From: DASXHD01 sp036488725
GTDB taxonomy: Bacteria; Myxococcota_A; Polyangia; Polyangiales; Polyangiaceae
Assembly (NCBI GenBank): GCA_036488725.1
Contig: DASXHD010000132.1
Coordinates: 1 to 64,000 of the forward strand
Direction of reading: 5' to 3'
DNA length: 64,000 nucleotides
Shown piece by piece: positions 22,980-30,767 of the stretch. Below the pieces are notes generated by a model. It ran no database searches. It saw nothing but the letters and a program-made list of their open reading frames with translations, and was not told the DNA's origin. The translations under genes were made by a program, and so were the position numbers. Each line of letters begins with the position of its first letter. Position 1 is the first letter of the stretch.

Positions 22980-23888
22980 TCATCGGGCCGTAGCGGCGAG
23001 AAGTCGCGGCGCGACGTCGGCGAGATTGGTTGTATTCTGCACGAACTCGGCGGCGCAGGCGCCGAACGCGAGGAGCGGGACGGGCGCGCGCGTGTGCGTT
23101 CGGATCGAGAGATCTTCGAGATTTCCGTGGTCGCTCGTGACGACGACGAGCTGATCGCGCGGGTCGATCGCGCGGAAAAGCTCGGCGAGAAAGCGGTCGG
23201 TGCGGACGACTTCGTCGCGTGCCCACTCGGTGTCTTGGGAGTGACCGGCGGAGTCGGTGAGGAACATTTCGAAGAGGGCGAGGTCGTTTTCGGCGGCGCC
23301 GGCGGCGACGTTGCGCGCGGCTCCGGCGATCGAAACTGTCGGCGCGGGGATGCCCGCGGCGCGGAGGAGCTCGCCGGTCAAATCGAACGTCGCCGCTGCG
23401 CCGCGATCGACGTCGTCGAACGTGCGGAGGGTGCCGCCTTGCGCGAGACCGCACACGCTGCTCGTCGACGGCGGAAATCGGCGGTTTCGTTCTTCGCGAC
23501 CGGCGAGGACGTTCGCGAGGTGAGTCGCGCGGCGCTCGTCGTACGCGTTCAGGAACGACGCGCGCTGCCCGCGGGCGCGAGCGCGTCCGAGAAATCCTTC
23601 GCGCGTGACGAGCTCGCGGAGCGCGCGCGTCGGGTGGCCGCTCTTGTGCTCGCCGGCGAGCGCGATCGCGTCTTGGCCGGTGAAGATCGTCGCTTGGCCC
23701 GTCGCACTTTGCGGGAGACCCGGATGACCGAGCGTCGCGTCGATCGCGACGAGATGCGCGCCCGGAAAAGTGTCGCGCGACGCACCGCCGAGCGGCGCGA
23801 GCACCTCGAGCGGTGTCTCGTCGAACGGGTTTTGCGGGCCGCGCCGGCCGAAGCCCATGCCGTCGACGAAGACCAAAAGTGCGTGCAT
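22980..23888 (-). CDS. Metalloenzyme of the phosphoglyceromutase/alkaline phosphatase superfamily
   Basis: A 302-residue protein. The N terminus LLVFVDGMGFG holds the first metal-binding Asp. LPQSATGQATIFTGQ contains the Ser/Thr nucleophile region, and VVVTSDHGNLEDLSIRTHTRAPVPLLAFG is the C-terminal metal-binding block of cofactor-independent phosphoglyceromutase-type enzymes. It is much shorter than true GpmI (about 510 residues), because the large phosphotransferase insertion is missing. It is therefore probably a phosphatase or mutase on another substrate. The start is separated from the kinase stop by a single base. Confidence 0.8.
   Translation of the reverse strand: MHALLVFVDGMGFGRRGPQNPFDETPLEVLAPLGGASRDTFPGAHLVAIDATLGHPGLPQSATGQATIFTGQDAIALAGEHKSGHPTRALRELVTREGFLGRARARGQRASFLNAYDERRATHLANVLAGREERNRRFPPSTSSVCGLAQGGTLRTFDDVDRGAAATFDLTGELLRAAGIPAPTVSIAGAARNVAAGAAENDLALFEMFLTDSAGHSQDTEWARDEVVRTDRFLAELFRAIDPRDQLVVVTSDHGNLEDLSIRTHTRAPVPLLAFGACAAEFVQNTTNLADVAPRLLAATAR
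23031..23041. repeat. TGYA-NNN-TRCA palindrome, centre TTC
   Basis: TGTATTCTGCA near the 3' end of the phosphoglyceromutase-like gene, at codons GTG CAG AAT ACA. The left flank TTGGT is the same as at 10419. Confidence 0.65.
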
Positions 23889-23894
23889 TTTACA
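23884..23894. repeat. TGYA-NNN-TRCA palindrome, centre TTT
   Basis: TGCATTTTACA spans the stop of the kinase gene and the ATG of the next gene, the only copy at a gene junction. Confidence 0.6.
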
Positions 23895-25044
23895 TCGATC
23901 GCGCGACCGCGAACCCGAGGATGAAGCCGGCCATCAGCGCCGCCGACACGAGGAGCACGACGAGAATTTGCGACACGCCGCGCGGCGGGCCAGCGAACGA
24001 GTTCGGGTCGTTGGTCGTCGCCGGCATCACGACGACCGGCGGCGGGCGCGCGGACGCGGGCGGCACGCCGGTGCTTCCGAGCGTCGAGTGATCGGCGGCC
24101 GGCTCGTTGGGGGACGAGAGCGTCGGCCCGACGGGCACGACCGGCCCGCGCGCGCTCTGCGGCGGGAGCGATTGCGAGACCGGAATCGCCGCGAGCGCTT
24201 GCGACATCTCCGCGGCCGATTGAAAACGATGCGCGCGATCTTTCTGGAGCGCGCGCCGAAAGAACGTATCGAACGGCGCGAGCGCCGGCGAGATCGCGCT
24301 CGGCGGCGGCGGCTCCTCGGTGATGATCGCGGTGAGGCGCGCGAACTCGGTCGCCGCGACGAACGCCTGACGGCCCGTCAAAATCTCGTAGAGCATCACC
24401 GCGACGCTCCACAAATCGCTCCGGTGGTCGGCGTCGCGCGCGCTCCGCGCCTGCTCGGGGCTCATGAACGCGGGCGTGCCGAGGAGCATGCCGGTGCGCG
24501 TGCGCGCGCCCATGCCGCCCGCTGCGTCCATGACTTTCGCGATTCCGAAGTCGAGAATTTTGGCGGTGCCGTCGCGCGTGACGAAGACGTTCTCCGGTTT
24601 GAGATCGCGATGCACCACGTTCTGCGCGTGCGCGGCGCCGAGACCGGCGAGCACGCCTTGGGTGATCGCGACGGCGCGCGCGGGCGCGAGCGCGCGTCCG
24701 GTGGGAGCGAGCGCGCTCAGTGCGTCGCCGACGAGTCGCTCCATCACGATGAACGGCGTGCCGTCCTCGGCCTCGCCCGCTTCGAACACGCGAATCACGT
24801 TCGGGTGCACGAGGCGCATGCACGCGCGGCCCTCGTCGAGGAAGCGCGCGCGGATTTGCGGATCGCCGATGTGCTCGGGCCGAAGGAGCTTGACCGCGAC
24901 GAGGCCTCCGGGCGGCGCGAGCGCTTCGGCCTCGAAAACCAGCCCCATTCCGCCTTGACCGAGCGGCGCGCCGAGCCGAACGCGACGCGCGAGCACGGCG
25001 CCGACGAGCACCGCCGCCGGTTCGGTCGTGGGGGTCGCAACCAT
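23890..25044 (-). CDS. Ser/Thr protein kinase with C-terminal membrane anchor
   Basis: A 384-residue kinase. LGQGGMGLVFEAE, VAVKLLRPE, HRDLKPENVFV, DFGIAKVMD, GTPAFMSPEQA and SDLWSVAVMLYE are all in order. A Pro/Ser/Ala linker follows, then one membrane helix at the extreme C terminus (ILVVLLVSAALMAGFILGFAVA). There is no sensor domain outside the membrane. It leads an operon with the phosphoglyceromutase-like enzyme and YkvA. It is divergent from the porin-like gene at 25086. The start at MVATPTTEP was chosen; the open frame upstream is the antisense of that gene. Confidence 0.9.
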   Translation of the reverse strand: MVATPTTEPAAVLVGAVLARRVRLGAPLGQGGMGLVFEAEALAPPGGLVAVKLLRPEHIGDPQIRARFLDEGRACMRLVHPNVIRVFEAGEAEDGTPFIVMERLVGDALSALAPTGRALAPARAVAITQGVLAGLGAAHAQNVVHRDLKPENVFVTRDGTAKILDFGIAKVMDAAGGMGARTRTGMLLGTPAFMSPEQARSARDADHRSDLWSVAVMLYEILTGRQAFVAATEFARLTAIITEEPPPPSAISPALAPFDTFFRRALQKDRAHRFQSAAEMSQALAAIPVSQSLPPQSARGPVVPVGPTLSSPNEPAADHSTLGSTGVPPASARPPPVVVMPATTNDPNSFAGPPRGVSQILVVLLVSAALMAGFILGFAVARSM

Positions 25045-25085
25045 CGCGTGAATGGTAGCCGCGATTTCGAAGTATGCTGCAGCCC

Positions 25086-25919
25086 ATGTTTCGTCACGCG
25101 TGGGCGGCTGCGCCGGTCTTTCTTTTTGCTTCTTCGGCGCTCGCGCAAGATCGCGTGATCGATCCGAACGCCGAGGCATCGAAGGACGTCTCGCGGCCGT
25201 GGCTCTACAACGACGATCCGACGATCCCGTCGCCGCTCCACGTGGTCGCTTCGCTCGGCGACACCTATTCGGGAAACGACCGCAGCGTGAGCCGCGCGTT
25301 CGCGTCGCACGACGACGGCCCCGGCGGCAAAGCGAACGCGACGGTGCAAGTCGGCGTCGTGAAGATGTTCGCCGTCGACGTGACCGGCGTGCTCGGCGGT
25401 TTCGGCGATTCGGTCGCCGGCGGCGTGATGGCGGGCGCACGCTTCGCGCCGTTCGACATGGCCAAACACGGATTTCGCCTCGCGATCGCCGCCGGCTATT
25501 TGCTCGACCTCGACAGCGCGAGCGGCTTTTACGGGCGCGTCACGGCGAGCCTCGATGTCGGGCGCGTGCGCTTCGCAGCGATGGTGCACGGCGAGCACGT
25601 CGCGCGCACCGGCGGCGATCCGGTCGATCTTTTCGTCACCGCCGGCACCAGCGTGAAGCTCGCGCCGGTCTTTCGTCTGGGCGTCGAGTACATCGCGCAA
25701 GACATCGAAGAAGCTTTCGCGTCGAGCAAAACGATCGGCGACGACGACGACGGTCCCGGACGCGCCGAAGGCGGCGTGCATCAGTTCGTCGGTCTGACCG
25801 GCACCTTCGAGCTCTTGCGGCACAGGCTCTTCATCGACCTCGGGCCGGCGCTCGCGTTTCGCCCCGAGATCGGTCAAGTTGCGCCCGTGGGACGGGCCCT
25901 CGTCTCCTATTCATTCTAG
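25086..25919 (+). CDS. Predicted outer-membrane beta-barrel protein
   Basis: A 277-residue protein. The signal peptide MFRHAWAAAPVFLFASSALAQ is followed by alternating amphipathic strands (ATVQVGVVKMFAVDVTGVLGG, GFRLAIAAGYLLDL, GRVRFAAMVHGEHV, FRLGVEYIAQDI). The last residues, ALVSYSF, end in the terminal Phe typical of barrel proteins recognised by BamA. No specific function can be assigned. It is the first gene of a forward run to 29575. Confidence 0.65.
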   Translation: MFRHAWAAAPVFLFASSALAQDRVIDPNAEASKDVSRPWLYNDDPTIPSPLHVVASLGDTYSGNDRSVSRAFASHDDGPGGKANATVQVGVVKMFAVDVTGVLGGFGDSVAGGVMAGARFAPFDMAKHGFRLAIAAGYLLDLDSASGFYGRVTASLDVGRVRFAAMVHGEHVARTGGDPVDLFVTAGTSVKLAPVFRLGVEYIAQDIEEAFASSKTIGDDDDGPGRAEGGVHQFVGLTGTFELLRHRLFIDLGPALAFRPEIGQVAPVGRALVSYSF

Positions 25920-26083
25920 TGAAGCTCGATCGCACCGAAATCGTCGTCCTCGCAGTCTTCGTCCTCGCCATCGTGACGGTGAACTCGTACGAGCGCGGGA
26001 AAGCGCTCGCGCGCCGCACGCACGAACGCATGGAGCGAGAGCGCGCGGCGCACGACGCCGGAGCCGACGTGGCGCACGAATGA
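25919..26083 (+). CDS. Small membrane protein
   Basis: A 54-residue protein with a GTG start overlapping the TAG of the barrel gene (TAGTG). One membrane helix, TEIVVLAVFVLAIVTVNSY, is followed by a basic-acidic tail. Its stop overlaps the next start (ATGA). The two overlaps support it as a real gene despite its size. Confidence 0.55.
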   Translation: MKLDRTEIVVLAVFVLAIVTVNSYERGKALARRTHERMERERAAHDAGADVAHE

Positions 26084-26421
26084 GGCGTGCGATCTTCGTC
26101 GTCGCGCTCGTCGCCTGCCATCGCGGAAGCGAAGACCCCAAATCCGATGTCGCGTCGAGCTGCGTCATCGAGCACGAGGGCGGCGTGACGCAGTGCTTCG
26201 AGGACGTCGGCCCGACCGCCAAGCAGTACGGCGCGAAGTACTGCGACGAAATGCACGGGCAGCACACGTTTTACGCGGCGAAAGCGTGCCCGCGCGAAGG
26301 CGTCGTCGGCTCGTGCACCAAGCGGCCGGGCACCGATTTGGAGCGCGTCGAGCGCTGTTATCGCGACGAGCCCGCGTGTGCCGCGCGGTGCGAAAAGGCC
26401 GGCGGAACGTACCGAAAATAA
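26080..26421 (+). CDS. Small Cys-rich lipoprotein
   Basis: A 113-residue protein starting MRRAIFVVALVACHRGSEDP, with the lipobox Cys at residue 13. Eight further Cys are spread through the mature part (SSCVIE, TQCFED, KYCDEM, KACPRE, GSCTKR, ERCYRD, PACAARCEK), which suggests disulfides. I do not know the family. It is coupled to the preceding small membrane protein gene. Confidence 0.6.
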   Translation: MRRAIFVVALVACHRGSEDPKSDVASSCVIEHEGGVTQCFEDVGPTAKQYGAKYCDEMHGQHTFYAAKACPREGVVGSCTKRPGTDLERVERCYRDEPACAARCEKAGGTYRK

Positions 26422-26469
26422 ATTTTCGATTCTTTGTCACTACGGCCCGAGTCGCTGCGTTGGTCAGGC

Positions 26470-28809
26470 ATGATGACCTCTCCGCTCGTGGACTCGACGC
26501 TCGTCACCGAAACCTCCGCCCTGCCGCTCGAGAGCGCCGCCCTCCGGTGCGACGCGCGCGCGGGTGTCGCTCGCGTCGTGCTCGTCCAGCGCTTCAAGAA
26601 CCCGCTGCGCGAGACGATGCATGTAATCTACACGCTTCCTCTCCCGGCCGACGCGGCGGTCTCCGGCTTTCGATTTCGCGTCGGCGACCGGACGATCGAG
26701 GGAACCATCGACAAGCGCGCGAGCGCGCGCGAGCGCTTCGAGGAGGCGGTCGCGAGCGGACAGACTGCGGCGCTCCTCGAGCAAGAGCGCTCGAGTCTCT
26801 TCACGCAAGAGATCGGAAACATCCCGCCCGGCGCGGACGTCGTCTGCGAGATCGAGCTCGATCAAAAGCTCCGGTGGCTCGAAGAAGGAAGCTGGGAGTG
26901 GCGTTTTCCGCTGGCGGCGGCGCCGCGTTATTTGGGCGCGGCGGGGCGCGTGGCGGACGCGAGCAAGGTCGCGTTCGGCGTGGCGGAGCAGATTTCGGCG
27001 CGCGCGTCGCTCGCGATGCGCGTTCGCGACGATCTCATCGCGGGGTGCTCGCCCGAGTCGCCGTCGCACCCGCTCTCGACGGTCGCCGAAGGCGGCGCGT
27101 TTCGTGTCGAGCTCGGATCGGGCAACGCGGTCGCGCTCGATCGGGACGTCGTCGTGCGTTGGCCAGTCGCGATCGATCGCGCCGACACGACCGTCGACGT
27201 CGCGGGCCCGCGCGACGGGCGATTGAAGGACGCGCACGCGCTCTTCACGATCGTTCCGCCTCGGCGCGACGCAATCGCGGCGGCGGTCGCGCGCGATCTC
27301 ACGCTCTTGCTCGACACGAGCGGCTCGATGGGCGGCGCGCCGCTCGAGCAAGCCAAGCGCGTCTCGCTCGCGATGATCGATTCGCTCGGCGAACACGATC
27401 GATTCGAGATGATCGAGTTCTCGAACGAGCCGCGCCGATTCCAGCCGGCAATGCGCATCGCCGACGCCGAGGCCAAACGCGCTGCCGCGTCGTGGATCCG
27501 CTCGCTCCGCGCGAGCGGCGGCACCGAGATGCGCGAAGGAATTCTCGAGGCCCTTCGTCCGCGCGGCGAGCGCAAACGCGACGACGCGATCGCGCAAGTC
27601 GTCCTCGTGACCGACGGTCTCATCGGGTTCGAGCAGGAGATCGTGCGCGAGATCGCGTCGCTCTTGCCGGGCGACGCGCGCCTCCACACGGTGGGCGTCG
27701 GGTCGTCGGTGAATCGCGCGCTCACGGGACCTGCCGCGCGCGCGGGCCGCGGCGTCGAGGTCGTCATCGGGCTCGGCGAAGATCCCGAGCGTGCCATCGC
27801 GCGCCTCGTCGCGCGGAGCGCGCTCCCGGTCGTGACCGAAATCGAAGCGTTCGGCGGCGCGCTGCTCGAGCTCGCGCCTGCGAAGGTGCCGGATCTTTTC
27901 GCGGGCGCGCCCGTCTTGCTCTCGGCGCGCGTGCGGCCCGAGGGCGGCGAAATCGTGCTCCGCGGAAAATCGGCGAACGGAACGTGGGAAGAGCGCGTGC
28001 GCATCCCGGCCGCGCACGCGGGCGAAGGCAGCGATGCTGTCGCGACGCTCTTCGGGCGCGAGCACGTCGAGGACGTCGAGATGCGCGTCGCCGCGGGTCT
28101 CGCGCCGCGCGCGGCCGACGCCGCGATCGAATCGGTAGGCCTCGCGTATCGCATCGCGACGCGTCTCACGTCGTGGGTTGCGATCGACTCTTCGAAGAGC
28201 GTGGACCCTCGCGATCCCACGCGCCGCATCGAGCAGCCGCAGGCGCTTCCGTACGGCACGTCGGTCGAGTCGTTCGGTCTGCGCGGCGGCGCGCAACCGA
28301 TCATGCACCAAGCATTTTACGGGGCGCCCGTGCTCGGCCGCGCCGCGCCTCCCGCTGCCGGCGCTCCGCCGCCGCCCGCGATGCGCGTCCCGCCGATGCC
28401 CGCGCGCCCGCGCGCGAGCGCGCGTTCGACGGACGATGCGTCGAAAAAAGAAGATGAGAACGCGAAGCGCGAACCGTCCTTTCTCTCGCGCGTCGCGGGC
28501 GCGTTCACCGGAAGGGCCAAGACGACCCTCGTCTGGATCGCACGCATCGCGATCGCGAAGCCCGGTGAGATCGTCCTCGAGATCGTGGTCGACGGCGCGA
28601 CCCTCGCTTGGAAAGTCACGCATCGCGTGGAGGCCCTCGTCGGCGGCGTGAGGCGCGAGCTCGCGGTCGACATCGCACGGACGACGCGCGACGGCACGTA
28701 CGAATCCGGCACCACAGTTCGCCTCGTGCTGCAGGTCCCGCCGGATTTCGACGTCTCGCACCTGAGCGAAGTTTGGATGGCGGGCGTGGAGATGACGGTT
28801 CGCGCATGA
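26470..28809 (+). CDS. VIT and von Willebrand A domain protein
   Basis: A 779-residue protein. Residues about 10-140 form a VIT domain (VVLVQRFKNPLRETMHVIYTLPLP and AVSGFRFRVGDRTIEGTI). Residues about 275-450 form a VWA domain with an intact metal-ion adhesion site, LLLDTSGSMGG, plus a Thr-containing SGGTEM and an Asp in VTDGLIG. A Pro-rich linker and a C-terminal beta-rich domain (TLVWIARIAIAKPGEIVLEI) follow. No signal peptide is visible, so it is probably cytoplasmic. The start at ATG 26470 (MMTSPL) was chosen. Its stop overlaps the sigma-factor start. Confidence 0.85.
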   Translation: MMTSPLVDSTLVTETSALPLESAALRCDARAGVARVVLVQRFKNPLRETMHVIYTLPLPADAAVSGFRFRVGDRTIEGTIDKRASARERFEEAVASGQTAALLEQERSSLFTQEIGNIPPGADVVCEIELDQKLRWLEEGSWEWRFPLAAAPRYLGAAGRVADASKVAFGVAEQISARASLAMRVRDDLIAGCSPESPSHPLSTVAEGGAFRVELGSGNAVALDRDVVVRWPVAIDRADTTVDVAGPRDGRLKDAHALFTIVPPRRDAIAAAVARDLTLLLDTSGSMGGAPLEQAKRVSLAMIDSLGEHDRFEMIEFSNEPRRFQPAMRIADAEAKRAAASWIRSLRASGGTEMREGILEALRPRGERKRDDAIAQVVLVTDGLIGFEQEIVREIASLLPGDARLHTVGVGSSVNRALTGPAARAGRGVEVVIGLGEDPERAIARLVARSALPVVTEIEAFGGALLELAPAKVPDLFAGAPVLLSARVRPEGGEIVLRGKSANGTWEERVRIPAAHAGEGSDAVATLFGREHVEDVEMRVAAGLAPRAADAAIESVGLAYRIATRLTSWVAIDSSKSVDPRDPTRRIEQPQALPYGTSVESFGLRGGAQPIMHQAFYGAPVLGRAAPPAAGAPPPPAMRVPPMPARPRASARSTDDASKKEDENAKREPSFLSRVAGAFTGRAKTTLVWIARIAIAKPGEIVLEIVVDGATLAWKVTHRVEALVGGVRRELAVDIARTTRDGTYESGTTVRLVLQVPPDFDVSHLSEVWMAGVEMTVRA
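26622..26632. repeat. TGYA-NNN-TRCA palindrome, centre ATC
   Basis: TGTAATCTACA in the VIT domain, at codons CAT GTA ATC TAC (His-Val-Ile-Tyr). Confidence 0.65.
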
Positions 28810-29354
28810 TCGATCTCGACGCGAACCTCGACGCGATTCGGCTCGGCGACACCGCCGCCTTCGGGCGGTTCGTCGCCGGGGCCGAGCGCGGCGTTCGCGA
28901 GAGCTTGCGGAGCTTCGCGGCGCACGTCGATTGCGAAGCCATCGTGCAGGAGACGTTCTTGCGAGCTTGGCAAGTCGCGCCGCGCGTCGAGCCCGACGGG
29001 CGGCCGAATGCGCTCTTGCGATTCACGGTGCGCGTCGCGCGAAATCTCGCCATCAGCGAAGTCCGCCGCGCGCGCGCGAAAGACGTGGATCCGGCGACGC
29101 TCGCGGAGATGCCCGAAGTCTCGCCGCCGGCGCCGCCGGATCCATTTTTGCGACGCGCGATCGAAGAGTGTCGCGACAAGCTCCCGCTCAAACCGGCGCG
29201 AGCGCTCGCGGCGCGCATCGAGAGCGCCGGGGCCGAGCCGGACGAGGCGCTCGCTGCGCGCCTCGGGATGAAGACGAATACGTTCCTCCAGAATTTCTCG
29301 CGCGCGCGCAAGATGCTCGGCGAGTGCCTCGAGTCGAAAGGAGTCGCGCTGTGA
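28806..29354 (+). CDS. RNA polymerase sigma factor, ECF type
   Basis: A 182-residue protein with both sigma regions. Region 2 reads VDCEAIVQETFLRAWQVAP then LLRFTVRVARNLAISEVRRARAK. Region 4 is the helix-turn-helix LAARLGMKTNTFLQNFSRARKMLGE. No anti-sigma factor with a recognisable zinc site follows; the next gene encodes only 74 residues. Its ATGA overlap with the VIT-VWA gene suggests that protein takes part in the same response. Confidence 0.8.
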   Translation: MIDLDANLDAIRLGDTAAFGRFVAGAERGVRESLRSFAAHVDCEAIVQETFLRAWQVAPRVEPDGRPNALLRFTVRVARNLAISEVRRARAKDVDPATLAEMPEVSPPAPPDPFLRRAIEECRDKLPLKPARALAARIESAGAEPDEALAARLGMKTNTFLQNFSRARKMLGECLESKGVAL

Positions 29355-29575
29355 CGCCCGAAGAACGCGAAGCGCTCGTCGCCGCGGTCACGACTGCTCA
29401 CCGCGAGCGCGGCCCGCGCGGCGAAATCCGCGGGCATCGCGCGTTTTACGATTTGGACGAAGCCGCGCGAATCGAAGCGTTCGACGAGACGCTCCGGCAG
29501 CGCGCGCTCGAAGCGGCGACCGACGCGCAAGGCCTCTCGTCGACCGCGCGCGCCGTGCTGGCGCGCATTCGCTGA
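29351..29575 (+). CDS. Small protein coupled to the sigma factor
   Basis: A 74-residue protein with a GTG start overlapping the sigma-factor stop (GTGA). It is charged and helical with no membrane segment and no Cys. By position it could be a regulator of the sigma factor, but the sequence gives no motif. It ends five bases before a convergent stop. Confidence 0.5.
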   Translation: MTPEEREALVAAVTTAHRERGPRGEIRGHRAFYDLDEAARIEAFDETLRQRALEAATDAQGLSSTARAVLARIR

Positions 29576-29580
29576 GGCTT

Positions 29581-30168
29581 CTACGGCGTCGCGCTCTTCG
29601 CGGACCGAACGCAGTCGACGATTCGTTTCGTGAGCTCGAGCGCCGCGGCGCCTTGCGCGAGGCGCGCGTCGTCGCCGCCGCTCGCGAGCGCGTCACGGTG
29701 TGCCGCCAGCCACGCTTCGAGCGCGGCGCCAGAGCGCTCCGCACACGACGCGCCCTTGCACGCGCAGCTCTCGTCTTTCAAGCGAGTAAGCTCCGCGAGC
29801 GCGTCGGCTCCGCGCGGAGAAGGCACCGGCGCCGCGACGCAACCGTACGATTCGAACGACTCGGCCGACGCGACCGACACCCACGTGCAGCGATACGTCG
29901 CGCTTTTTCCGCATCCTGAAACGACGAAATCGCGATCGCGGTGCTCGGGCGGTGCGTGGCTCTGCCGCCAAAACGCGAGGCGCTCGGGGTCGGACGCGAT
30001 GTCGGCCCGCGGCGCCGGCGCGCCTTGGGGAGTCGCGGATTCGCTCGCCGCGAGCCGATGCTGCGGGCAGCTCCAGTCGCTCTGCGCTGCGGCGATCGCC
30101 GCGTGCCTGGCGTAGCTCTCGTGAGCGCACGCGCAGAGGACGAAGCTCGCGGCGAAGACGAGCTTCAT
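29581..30168 (-). CDS. Predicted lipoprotein, Cys-rich
   Basis: A 195-residue protein. The signal MKLVFAASFVLCACAHE has a lipobox Cys. The mature part has paired Cys (SGCGKSATYRCTW, ESCACKGASC) and ends in helices. Function is unknown. Its start overlaps the methyltransferase stop (ATGA), which makes it the third gene of the kamA operon. Confidence 0.6.
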   Translation of the reverse strand: MKLVFAASFVLCACAHESYARHAAIAAAQSDWSCPQHRLAASESATPQGAPAPRADIASDPERLAFWRQSHAPPEHRDRDFVVSGCGKSATYRCTWVSVASAESFESYGCVAAPVPSPRGADALAELTRLKDESCACKGASCAERSGAALEAWLAAHRDALASGGDDARLAQGAAALELTKRIVDCVRSAKSATP

Positions 30169-30767
30169 CGCGCGCGGAGGGTCGAGAAAAACGCCTTCGG
30201 CATCGGGTCGAGCTGACCTTGATAAATCGTGTCGACGATCGAGAGCACCTCGAAGTCGGCGTCGAACGCGGCGTGGATCTCCTCGCGCGTGAAGCGATGC
30301 GGACCTTGCTCGCCCGGCTGGAGATGGCTGAACGTCTTCAAGAAGAGAAACCCGCGCGGCGCGGGCAGTCGCTTCATCGACGCGGCGTACGGGCGATGCG
30401 ACTCCACCGAAAGCACATGAAAACAGCCGCGATCGAAGATCGCATCGAACGGGCCCGCGAGCTTCGTCGCGAGGACGTCGTCGACCGCGAAGGTAATCTT
30501 CGCGCCGTCCGCGTGGCGCTTCGCGTAGTCGATCGCGGCCGGCGAAAGATCGCTCGCCGTGACGACGTAACCGCGTTTGGCGAGCTCACGCGCTTGCGTG
30601 CCGGGTCCCGTTCCTTGATCGAGGACGCGCGCGCCGGGCGCGACGCCGTTTTCGGCGAGCGCTTTCGCGAGATCCGGATCGAGCTCCGCAAAAAACCACG
30701 GGAGCTTTTCGATTTCGTCGTTGCGATAAAGCTCGTCCCAGCTCGGAAAACCGCGCGGACCGGTCAT
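30165..30767 (-). CDS. Class I SAM-dependent methyltransferase
   Basis: A 200-residue protein resembling the TPMT/thiol-methyltransferase-like group. It opens with WDELYRNDEIEKLPWFFAELDPDL. The SAM motif I is ARVLDQGTGPGTQA, motif II is VTASDLSPAAIDYA, and FDAIFDRGCFHVL follows. The FDRGCFHV block is common in enzymes that methylate small thiols or amines. It lies between kamA and a lipoprotein with overlaps on both sides, so its substrate could be a product of the aminomutase (inference). Confidence 0.8.
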   Translation of the reverse strand: MTGPRGFPSWDELYRNDEIEKLPWFFAELDPDLAKALAENGVAPGARVLDQGTGPGTQARELAKRGYVVTASDLSPAAIDYAKRHADGAKITFAVDDVLATKLAGPFDAIFDRGCFHVLSVESHRPYAASMKRLPAPRGFLFLKTFSHLQPGEQGPHRFTREEIHAAFDADFEVLSIVDTIYQGQLDPMPKAFFSTLRAR

